Source: JAAFHN01 sp031421855 (GTDB lineage: Bacteria > Pseudomonadota > Gammaproteobacteria > Burkholderiales > Burkholderiaceae_C). Taken from it: a DNA stretch of 64,000 nucleotides. The DNA lies in the NCBI GenBank assembly GCA_031421855.1, contig JANOPN010000182.1:1-64000 (forward strand), given 5' to 3'. The notes below the pieces were generated by a model. It saw only the letters and a list, made by a program, of their open reading frames with translations, was not told the DNA's origin and searched no databases. This document shows, in pieces, positions 1 through 7,549 of this stretch (positions within the stretch are counted from its first letter, which is position 1; the number at the start of each line of letters is the position of its first letter). A program made the position numbers and the translations under genes.

Positions 1-433
1 TATCAAAATAGTATGTCTTCAATTGAGCTGTGGCGGCAAGTGTAAGCCGCGCGAATGGGAATGCCTGCTCGGTGAAAGGCCGGACGCTGCTTCAGCCCAC
101 GTGGCGACGAAAACAGCTGATTCGTCTGATCGAAGCATTCCACGCAGGCATCAGGCGCAAACGAGCTAAATCGCTTTCGGCGCTCAGTCCGGACCTTCTG
201 GGACTCACCCGCACGAGGATAGTTGCATGGGTAGGAGCATTGAATCAATTTCAATTCAATAGCAGAAAACTCAATAAACACCGAGACCAGACACGAATTT
301 CCCGAAAAAATCCGACAAAATAGATCCATTACGAGCGTGTGAAGCGTGTGGCCTAACGTCGGTTGCGTGCTGCGACTAACCCAAGCGATCCAAAACCGCG
401 CCGAGCAACGCAAGTCCGTCGTCGCAGTCAACA
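1..433. other. No gene recognised at left edge
   Basis: The stretch before the AraC-type gene has open frames on both strands, but none gives a protein with recognisable domains, sensible composition or a ribosome binding site. It could be decayed coding sequence or the regulatory region of the downstream gene. I see no tRNA, repeat of the R65 family or clear terminator in it. Confidence 0.5.
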
Positions 434-1549
434 ATGACCTGGGGTGCTTTTCCCTCGCAGATACAATTTCGACGTGATTTTGAGCCAACATTTCCTGTTT
501 TTTTCTCGATGTTGGGTGCCTTCGCCGGGATAGGGCTGGCTGCCTTCTTGTGGTGGCATGCAAACGGGAAACCGACCGATCGCTGGCTGTCGCTGCTGAT
601 TTTGGTGGTGAGTATTCGAACCGGTAAGTCGGTTGTTTATTTTTTCCTGCCAGATATTCCAATGGTTGTGCTCCAAATTGGGCTGACGGCTTGCGTACTG
701 ATCGGACCCTGTTTGTATTTTCTTGCGCGGTCGGGACGGCAAAGCGCCGACCATCGGAATCGCATCGATCGATCGCACCTTGCGGCGATCGTCGCGGTTG
801 TGGTTGCGGTGAACATTTTTACCCCGTACTCAACGCATGTCCTGCTCTGGCGTCACCATGTCATCCCGGGCATTGAATACATCTGGCTTGGCTATTTGCT
901 GCTCACCAGCGCGCACTTGTGCGTTTATCGCGCGCAACTTCTGGATACACCGTCAGGCCGAATGTTGATGGGGGTCACAGCGGGCGTATGGGCTATTTGA
1001 ATCGCGTATTTCACATCTGGTTATACGTCGTACATTTTTGGCGCCCTGACTTTCACATTTGTTCTCGCATTGAGTGCGGTCGTCTATATGCGAATGCGTA
1101 CTGGTGATGCAGCAATGGAGCCCTATGAGGACCGCCGCATCGCAACATCTGAAGCTGCCGCGCAATTGAAAACCCTGGCCGAATTGATGGCACACCAGCG
1201 GCTGCATGTTGATCCTAATCTGACACTTCCCAGGCTTGCTCGCCGATTTGGCCAGCCGCAGGCACGCCTTTCGCAGTTATTAAATGACAATAACAAAACT
1301 TCATTTAAGCAGTATTTGACGCAGCTTCGTGTGGCTGAGGCAAAGCTGCTGCTGCAGCAATTTCCGCAAAAGCCATTAGAAATCATTGCCGAATTGGCTG
1401 GTTTTCAGTCGATGTCGACTTTTTACAGTGCGTTCAAAAAAGGCGTCGGCATCACGCCTGCCGCCTACCGCTCAGCGCACGGCAATACGCCGGGCACGCA
1501 GGGAACACCGACGGGCTCGTCGCACGCTTCGACGCAAATTGCCTCCTAA
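434..1549 (+). pseudogene. AraC-family regulator with N-terminal membrane domain, broken by an in-frame TGA
   Basis: The first part (to 997) encodes a hydrophobic protein with several membrane helices, of the kind seen in AraC regulators with a 7TM sensor domain. The same frame continues after a single TGA at 998-1000 with a further membrane stretch and then a typical AraC helix-turn-helix domain (from about 1190), including the second-helix region ending in GITPAAYR. The frame is otherwise open over about 371 codons, a normal length for this family, so one point mutation rather than a shift separates the halves. The start could be ATG 434 or ATG 509. The gene points at the DJ-1-like gene 90 bp downstream and could once have regulated it. 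Alternatives are a sequencing error, or expression of the C-terminal DNA-binding part alone (an ATG lies at 1070). Confidence 0.7.
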
Positions 1550-1641
1550 AATCGGTTCCAGGACTGCTGAAACTGAACGCAACACTTGGATTTGATTTTG
1601 CCATCGTAGCCTAGCAGCTCTTTCACCAAGGAGTATTGCTC

Positions 1642-3264
1642 ATGGCTACCTTTCAATTCACCCATGCCCTTCGCAGGCTATTGCTGCTTTGCATGCTTGT
1701 TCTTTTCAGTGCTCACGCCTTCGCAATGGATGCGACTGGGCCAGCTAAAAGTCAAGACACCAGCAATAAAGAGCGCGTTTTGTTTGTGTTATCCAGCGCC
1801 AAGGTACATGGCAACTCGAAATTATTAGCAAGTATCAGCTTCGGCGAGGTGGTATTTGCGTGGGACATATTCAATGCCGCAGGCTATGCCGTGGATTTTG
1901 TTTCGCCAAGTGGCGGGCGCGTGCCAATTTTGCAAGCTTATGTGAGTGACGATACCCGGACTCGCTTGAAGGACTCGCGCATCATGGTCGGGCTGCGAAA
2001 CAGCGCGTCCCCGCAACAGATCAATCCGGCCCAATACCGTGCGGTGTATTACGTCGGGGGCAGCAACGCGATGTACGGTGTGGCTGAAAATCCAACGCTA
2101 CAAAACATCGCCATGCATGTTTTCGAACGCAACAATGGCGTGGTGTCGGCGGTGTGCCACGGCACGGCGGGGATTGTGAATCTCAAGCTCAGCAACGGTC
2201 AACATTTAATCAAAGGTAAGCGCGTCACGGGTTACCCAGAACAGCACGAAGACCAATCGGAGTCGTATTTCAAAGAGTTTCCTTTTTTGATTGGGAAAAC
2301 CGTGCAGGCACACGGCGGCATATTTCGTGTGCTGGGCGAAGATCAGCCCCATGTCGAAATAGACGGTCGCTTGGTCACTGGGCAAAATTATGAGTCGACT
2401 GCGAAAGTGGCAGAAGCAGTTGTTGAAATTCTTCGCTCGCAAACGAGTGTTCGAAAGGCGGCTCAGAGCTTGAGCTTGAGTCCGGGTCAGAGTCTGATTG
2501 AGCGCGAAGCGATGCGCGCGACGATGCAGACGTTCTTGCGACTATTAGAAGTCAGTGACGCCGATGCGGTCGCGAAAGTCCTACAAAAAGATGGCGTGAT
2601 AGTCGGCTATGCACCCGCTTCAGCCCGCGTCCGTTCGCAAACAATGCAGGAGTGGGCAAACGGCTTCACGGGTAAACCTTCAGCCGACGAAGCGCAGCGA
2701 AAGCGCAGCTTTGAGATTTTGGATGTTTCCGAAACAGGCGCTGTGGTCAAAGTTCTTTTGGATTACCTGAGCTGGAAGGGTATGGATTACATCGCGTTGT
2801 CGAAAATTGCAGGCAAGTGGAAGATCATCAGCAAGTCGTGGAGTTCGCTGTCTGGGCAGTCGTCCGGATTGGAACCCGGTAAAGAGCGCGAAGCAATCAA
2901 CGCAGTCGCTCAAAACTTCATTCGCGCATATGCGATGGAAGACGGCAGAGAGCTGATGCGCAATGCATTTCATAAAGACGGCAAGATGATTGGCTATTCC
3001 ACCCGAGATTCGCGAATTGACGTCGTTGAAGCCAACGCACTTGCAGAGCGATTTACCGGAATAGCCGATGACGAGAGCCAAAGAACGCGAACATTTGTGG
3101 TTCTGGATCAAGCCCAAAATGCCGCACTCGTGAAGGTGGTCATGGACTATCCGAAATGGCTTGGCTTGGACTATCTGGCACTTGCAAAAATAGAAGGGCA
3201 ATGGAAGATCATCTCCAAAACTTGGAGTGGCCGAGTCAAGCCGGTGGCGCAGCAAAGTAAGTAA
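1642..3264 (+). CDS. Exported DJ-1/PfpI-family protein with two C-terminal NTF2-like domains
   Basis: An N-terminal signal peptide (hydrophobic run ending around AHAFA) precedes a DJ-1/PfpI glutamine-amidotransferase-like domain at residues about 35-265. It has the nucleophile elbow AVCHGTAG with Cys at about residue 172, as in Hsp31/glyoxalase-III-like or protease-like members. Two tandem domains of about 115 residues follow (about 285-410 and 415-535). They are similar to each other, both starting ERE-A and ending in GKWKIISKSWS or GQWKIISKTWS, and resemble putative lumazine-binding/SnoaL-type NTF2-like folds. ATG 1642 is chosen because AAGGAG lies 8 bp before it; an upstream TTG at 1636 is too close to that site. 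The substrate is unknown. DJ-1 proteins with a signal peptide and duplicated NTF2-like tails look unusual; the function as a periplasmic hydrolase or stress protein is inference. Confidence 0.8.
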   Translation: MATFQFTHALRRLLLLCMLVLFSAHAFAMDATGPAKSQDTSNKERVLFVLSSAKVHGNSKLLASISFGEVVFAWDIFNAAGYAVDFVSPSGGRVPILQAYVSDDTRTRLKDSRIMVGLRNSASPQQINPAQYRAVYYVGGSNAMYGVAENPTLQNIAMHVFERNNGVVSAVCHGTAGIVNLKLSNGQHLIKGKRVTGYPEQHEDQSESYFKEFPFLIGKTVQAHGGIFRVLGEDQPHVEIDGRLVTGQNYESTAKVAEAVVEILRSQTSVRKAAQSLSLSPGQSLIEREAMRATMQTFLRLLEVSDADAVAKVLQKDGVIVGYAPASARVRSQTMQEWANGFTGKPSADEAQRKRSFEILDVSETGAVVKVLLDYLSWKGMDYIALSKIAGKWKIISKSWSSLSGQSSGLEPGKEREAINAVAQNFIRAYAMEDGRELMRNAFHKDGKMIGYSTRDSRIDVVEANALAERFTGIADDESQRTRTFVVLDQAQNAALVKVVMDYPKWLGLDYLALAKIEGQWKIISKTWSGRVKPVAQQSK

Positions 3265-3283
3265 CCGGAGTTAGCACTCGCCA

Positions 3284-3346
3284 TTTGATAGCAACAAACT
3301 CAATGGATTCGGCGACCAAAGGCTGATTTGACGCTAAAAAACGCCC
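3284..3346 (+). repeat. R65 repeat copy 1 (intergenic)
   Basis: Copy of the interspersed repeat whose core reads ATAGCAACAAAC, CAATG, ATCCGG, GACCAA. It lies between the convergent ends of the DJ-1-like gene and the second TPM gene. The core is TAGCAACAAACTCAATGGAT here, followed by CGGCGACCAAAGGC. Confidence 0.8.
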
Positions 3347-3419
3347 AATAGAGCCTGCGAAGCCGGGTCTACGACCTTTGCGGGTTGCAGGCTGCGCTGA
3401 TCGCTTTTGTCGGGGTTGC

Positions 3420-3971
3420 TCAGCCAATCACCGGTTCATCTGACAACTCATTGGTGCGTTGTTGGGTGCTCGCCTGTGGAAAATGGGCAACCAGCAAGGC
3501 CGAGACCTCGGCCAACGCTTCGGTCAGGCCGTCTTCGACTTGATCTGACTTCAGCGATCCGCCCAATCGCTCGACGATGCCGCGCCATTGAATGGGGGAG
3601 ACATGCGCGTTCAAGCCACGATCTGCGACCAACTCGATGTGCCGCTCGGCCAACAACAAATGAATGAGCACGCCGTTGTTGTGCTCGGTGTCCCAAACTT
3701 GCAGCTTGCCAAACATGGCTAGTGCTCGTTGGCGCATCACGGCTTGAACCGCTTCGCCGCCCCATGCATGTCGCCACAAATAGCTCAGCGGCAAACTCGC
3801 CTCGACGCAAATGCGCACTTCGCCGCTGTGGCGGCGCTCGCTGGCCGCTACACGGCTGCGAAGCCGCTCGATCATCGCGGGCGGAACCACCCGTTTGCTG
3901 TGCCGCTCGTCCACCCAGCGGTGGCGAACGAGCCGCGTCCAGCGAGCAAACCAATCGTTGTTGAAGCCCAT
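3420..3971 (-). CDS. TPM-domain protein (second, short)
   Basis: A 183-residue protein without a signal peptide, matching the short TPM-domain proteins found beside LemA and YgcG-like genes. The conserved block RHSGEVRICVEASLP and the later LLLAERHIELVADRGL are the family's core strands. The start is placed at ATG 3971 because it overlaps the stop of the upstream TPM gene (TGATG), which signals translational coupling; longer in-frame starts run through the glycine-rich end of that gene. It is the third gene of a lemA–TPM–TPM operon. Function unknown; TPM domains have been linked to membrane-associated quality control in other organisms. Confidence 0.8.
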   Translation of the reverse strand: MGFNNDWFARWTRLVRHRWVDERHSKRVVPPAMIERLRSRVAASERRHSGEVRICVEASLPLSYLWRHAWGGEAVQAVMRQRALAMFGKLQVWDTEHNNGVLIHLLLAERHIELVADRGLNAHVSPIQWRGIVERLGGSLKSDQVEDGLTEALAEVSALLVAHFPQASTQQRTNELSDEPVIG

Positions 3972-4996
3972 CACCAGTCCCCCGACGCACCGCCGCCGCC
4001 AAAATCGCCGCCGCCGCCCGAGCTGAATCCACCGCCGCCGCCGCCACTTGACCCCCAACCGCCGCCGCCCGAGCCCCAACTGCCGCCATCAAAGCCGCGC
4101 CCACGACCCGAACCACGACCACCGAGCTGGGAGCCCAAGGACGAAAACGCCGCAAACAGCGACACCACCAAAGCCAGCACAGCGGCCGCGATGCTCAACA
4201 ATGTGCTGGCCGACAACCACCAAGCGACCCCGCCGACCACGCCGCCAGTGGCCATTGAGCCCATGCCGCGCCCCAGCATGGCGCGCAGGACCGGTCCGCC
4301 AATCAGCACGGCGGCGAATAAAAACATCGCGAAGTCACCAAAATCAACGCCAGACGCGGCGCGCGACTGGGTCGGCGCTGACGAACGAGCTTTTTTGTCC
4401 CAACTGCCCTGCGATGCCGCTGGTGGCAGCGCCTCGCCGTCAACCAGCCGCGCGATTTCTTTGACGCCGAGCAGCAAACCCTCGCTGTAGTTGCCCGCCT
4501 TGAACTGCGGTGCGATGAGTTCTTGGGTGACGTGCCGCGCGGCGATGTCGGGGATGGCGCCCTCAAGCGTCTTGGCAACTTCCAGGCGTAAACGTCGGTC
4601 TTTGTGCGCGACGACCAAAAGCGCCCCGTCACCCACGCCACGCCGCCCAATTTTCCAGGCATTGGCCACGCGGTTGGTGTAGCTCGAAATGTCTTCTGGC
4701 TGGGTGCTTGCCACAATCAAAAGCACCACTTGCGCGCCTTTTCGTTGCTCAATGCCAGCAAGCACCGCCTCAATCTCGCTGCGCTGCTGGGTGCCCAACA
4801 GCAACGCTTGGTCCATGACCCGAGCGGTGAGCGCCGGCACGGCTTGCACGCCTGAGCTGTTTTGAGCCCGTGCGCTGCCACCCAAGATTGTTGCAAAAAT
4901 AATAGCAACAAACCCAATGGATCCGGAGACCAAGTGCCAAAAAGACGTTAATAAAGCCCCGCTAACCGCTTTTTGACCGCCTGAGCGACCACGCAT
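3971..4996 (-). CDS. TPM-domain (YgcG-like) membrane protein with glycine-rich tail
   Basis: Order of parts: signal or membrane segment (residues about 15-45), TPM domain (about 55-190), a short linker, two membrane helices (about 220-285), then a tail of about 50 residues made almost only of Gly and Ser with scattered Phe and Trp. This is the usual build of YgcG-type proteins. The start is ATG 4996, overlapping the lemA stop (TGATG); the ORF could extend one GTG codon upstream. A copy of the R65 repeat (4893-4958) is read in frame and encodes most of the hydrophobic signal segment (FWHLVSGSIGFVAIIFA), so the export signal appears to have been rebuilt from, or interrupted by, the element. Probably acts at the inner membrane with LemA. 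Confidence 0.85.
   Translation of the reverse strand: MRGRSGGQKAVSGALLTSFWHLVSGSIGFVAIIFATILGGSARAQNSSGVQAVPALTARVMDQALLLGTQQRSEIEAVLAGIEQRKGAQVVLLIVASTQPEDISSYTNRVANAWKIGRRGVGDGALLVVAHKDRRLRLEVAKTLEGAIPDIAARHVTQELIAPQFKAGNYSEGLLLGVKEIARLVDGEALPPAASQGSWDKKARSSAPTQSRAASGVDFGDFAMFLFAAVLIGGPVLRAMLGRGMGSMATGGVVGGVAWWLSASTLLSIAAAVLALVVSLFAAFSSLGSQLGGRGSGRGRGFDGGSWGSGGGGWGSSGGGGGGFSSGGGGDFGGGGASGDW
4893..4958 (+). repeat. R65 repeat copy 2, inside the TPM gene's signal segment
   Basis: Core ATAGCAACAAACCCAATGGA then CCGGAGACCAAGTGCCAAAAA. The host gene is on the other strand and reads the complement in the hydrophobic frame (HLVSGSIGFVAI). The frame is intact through the whole element. Confidence 0.85.
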
Positions 4997-5604
4997 CACT
5001 TCTTCTCGAAACTCACGGCCGGTGGCGCGGAAATGGCGGCCTCGTTGGCCACGGCGAAATTCTCTTTGGTTTTGTAGCTCATGGCCATTGCCGTGAAGTT
5101 GGTTGGCACGCTTCGCACCAACACGTTGTACTCTTGCACGGTGCCAATGTAGCGACCGCGAGCCACGGCGATGCGGTTTTCAGTGCCCTCAAGTTGCACC
5201 CGCAGGTCGCGAAAACCTTGGTTCGCTTTGAGGTTGGGGTAGTTTTCGGTCACCATCATCAAGCGACTGAGCGCGCCGCTGAGCTCACCTTGCACCGCTT
5301 GAAACTTCTTGAACGCCTCGGGGTTGTTCAGCACCTCGGGCGTGATTTGAAAGCTGGTCGCTTTGGAGCGCGCCTCGATCACCTTGGTTAGCGTGTCTTG
5401 CTCAAAACTGGCCTCGCCCTTGACGGTGGCCACAATGTTTGGCACCAGGTCTGAGCGGCGCTGGTATTGGTTCAGCACCTCGCTCCACGCGCTTTTGCTT
5501 TGTTCGTCAAGGCGTTGAAAATCGTTGTAGCCGCAACCACTGAGGGCCAAAATCGCAGACAAACCAAGCACCGAACCCAAACTGCGAACGCGACGTGAGG
5601 TCAT
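4996..5604 (-). CDS. lemA: LemA family lipoprotein
   Basis: A 202-residue protein with the LemA fold: N-terminal hydrophobic stretch ending in the lipobox-like LALSGC, then the conserved YNDFQRLDEQSKSAWSEV-type block, RRSDLVPNIVATVKG, and the YN-LVRSVPTN motif near the C terminus. ATG 5604 is used since GGAG lies 7-10 bp upstream; the longer TTG start at 5619 would put that site inside the gene. The Cys after the lipobox suggests a lipoprotein anchored in the envelope. It heads the operon with two TPM genes, a common pairing in proteobacteria. Biochemical role is not established for this family. Confidence 0.9.
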   Translation of the reverse strand: MTSRRVRSLGSVLGLSAILALSGCGYNDFQRLDEQSKSAWSEVLNQYQRRSDLVPNIVATVKGEASFEQDTLTKVIEARSKATSFQITPEVLNNPEAFKKFQAVQGELSGALSRLMMVTENYPNLKANQGFRDLRVQLEGTENRIAVARGRYIGTVQEYNVLVRSVPTNFTAMAMSYKTKENFAVANEAAISAPPAVSFEKK

Positions 5605-5694
5605 GAATGACTCCAGCAAATGAACATTCGCGCAGTGTGCACCAAATTCAGGCGTTCTTATGCGCCGTTTCTCATGCGCCGCTCTATGGGCGCT

Positions 5695-7347
5695 TCAGCG
5701 CGCCAAAATCATGTCAGCCGCTTTCTCAGCAATCATGATCGTGGGCGCATTGGTGTTGCCGCTGACCACCGTGGGCATGATCGAGGCGTCAACAACGCGA
5801 AGCCCTTGCAGCCCGTGTACGCGCAGCTGCGCATCCACAACCGCGCCCGACTCAGCCGACGCACCCATGGCGCAGGTGCCAACGGGGTGATAAATCGTGT
5901 CGCCGTTGGCCCTCAAGAAGCCCTCAATCTGCGCGTCAGTCGTGCAGCTGGCGGATGAGGCCATCTCGGTTGCACCCAGCGCTTTCAGGGCTGGTTGGTT
6001 CATCAACCCCCGCATGATCTTGAATCCATTAATCATGTTGGCCAAATCGCTGCCCGCTGCGTCGCTGAAAAACCCCATGTCAATGGCGGGTGCCGCCGCC
6101 GCGTCGCGACTGGCCAAGCGAACCGAGCCTCGGCTCAAGGGCCGAAGCAAGCAGGTGTGGCACGAAAACCCATGACCAAACACGGTTTTACGGCCATGGT
6201 TGACCAGCTTGCCGATCACAAAATGGAACTGCAAGTCAGGGCGATCCAAGTCGGCGCGGCTTTTGATGAAGCCGCCGCTCTCGGCAAAGTTGGTCGTCAG
6301 CAGCCCTTTGCGCTCACGACGGTACTCGCCCAGCGCCGTCCACACGTTTTTCAGGCCGGCAAGCGACAAACCAAAGGTTTCGGTGAGTTTGGGTGCGTCC
6401 CAAACATGAATCACGTCAACGTGATCTTGCAAATTCTCGCCCACACCACGCAGCTCATGTGCAACGGCAATGCCCATGGTTGACAGTTGGTCAGCGGCCC
6501 CAATGCCTGAGAGTTGCAACAATTGTGGCGAGCCAAACGCGCCCGCGCACAGCAACACATCGCGCACGGCCTTGGCCGTGTGCTGCGCGCCGCCTTGCAC
6601 AAAATCGACGCCCACCGCGCGTTTGCCCGCCATGTTGACGCGACTCGTCACCGCGCCAGTGATGATTTGCAAGTTGGGCCGCGCCCGAACAGCGTCACTC
6701 AAATAGCCCTTGGCCGCACTCCAGCGCTCACCCCCACGGTGCGTCACTTGGTAGTGGCCCACGCCCTCTTGGTCGGCACCGTTGAAGTCATCGTTGCGCA
6801 GATACCCGGCTTGCACGCCCGCTTGCACAAATGCCTCAGCCACGCGGCTGGGGCTGCGCAAATTCATCACATTCAGCGGCCCGCCACCGCCATGAAAGTT
6901 ATCGCTTTGTGCCGCGTCGCGCGACTGTCCAAAAAACCGCTCGTTGTGTTCGGCCTTTTTGAAATACGGCAACACGTCCGCAAAACCCCAACCGGGGTTG
7001 CCCAAGCTGGCCCAGCCGTCGTAGTCTTGGCGCTGCCCACGGATGTAGATCATTGCGTTGATCGAGCTTGACCCGCCGAGCACCTTGCCCCGAGGCTGGT
7101 AGCCGCGTCGACCACCCAGCGTGGGTTGCGGCACGGTATCAAATGCGTAGTTGACCTTGGGAATTCCCGGCCCGCCTTTGGCCAAGAGGGCCAAACCGGC
7201 CGGGCAATGAATCAGCGCGCTCGCATCAGGGCCACCGGCCTCCAGCAGCAACACGCGATTGGCTGGGTCGGCACTCAGCCTGGCCGCCAAGACGCAGCCG
7301 GCGGATCCGCCGCCCACGATGATGAAATCGGTATCAATGGTGCTCAT
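5695..7347 (-). CDS. GMC-family FAD alcohol dehydrogenase (AlkJ/BetA-like)
   Basis: A 550-residue flavoprotein. The N terminus has the ADP-binding motif DFIIVGGGSAGCVLAARLS and an acidic end of the second strand (LLLEAGG). The GMC signature PRGKVLGGSSSINAMIYIRG is intact, and the C-terminal oxidoreductase domain keeps the active-site His in YHPVGTCAMG and the Asn in SGNTNAPT. The overall pattern is closest to AlkJ-like and choline-dehydrogenase-like enzymes that oxidise primary alcohols and pass electrons to the respiratory chain, but the substrate cannot be told from sequence. The ATG at 7347 directly precedes the FAD motif; an ORF extension upstream adds 17 residues with no family resemblance. 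It is divergent from the repeat-rich exported protein, with 200 bp between them. Confidence 0.88.
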   Translation of the reverse strand: MSTIDTDFIIVGGGSAGCVLAARLSADPANRVLLLEAGGPDASALIHCPAGLALLAKGGPGIPKVNYAFDTVPQPTLGGRRGYQPRGKVLGGSSSINAMIYIRGQRQDYDGWASLGNPGWGFADVLPYFKKAEHNERFFGQSRDAAQSDNFHGGGGPLNVMNLRSPSRVAEAFVQAGVQAGYLRNDDFNGADQEGVGHYQVTHRGGERWSAAKGYLSDAVRARPNLQIITGAVTSRVNMAGKRAVGVDFVQGGAQHTAKAVRDVLLCAGAFGSPQLLQLSGIGAADQLSTMGIAVAHELRGVGENLQDHVDVIHVWDAPKLTETFGLSLAGLKNVWTALGEYRRERKGLLTTNFAESGGFIKSRADLDRPDLQFHFVIGKLVNHGRKTVFGHGFSCHTCLLRPLSRGSVRLASRDAAAAPAIDMGFFSDAAGSDLANMINGFKIMRGLMNQPALKALGATEMASSASCTTDAQIEGFLRANGDTIYHPVGTCAMGASAESGAVVDAQLRVHGLQGLRVVDASIMPTVVSGNTNAPTIMIAEKAADMILAR

Positions 7348-7549
7348 GGTGGCGATGGTAGTTGAGCGCAGCCAAGACGATACACAAGCCAAGCACAAAC
7401 TACGGGTTAGTCGCAGTGTCCTAAACCATTAACGAGCAACATTAGTTATAGTACTTTCGTACTGGCAGTCGATACACTGTTGGGTGAATGCGTTTCGACT
7501 CGACTTTTAGGAGCGCTTAGCTTTTCTATCAAATCACTGGGCACATCAA

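Noticed and set aside
3..662. 219-codon minus-strand open frame at the left edge
   Set aside because: It runs antisense to the AraC-type gene over its second half, has no domain or start signal, and has low-complexity Arg/Ser content.
3729..4490. 253-codon proline-rich plus-strand frame
   Set aside because: It is the antisense of the Gly-rich TPM gene; the Pro runs are the complement of GGC codons.
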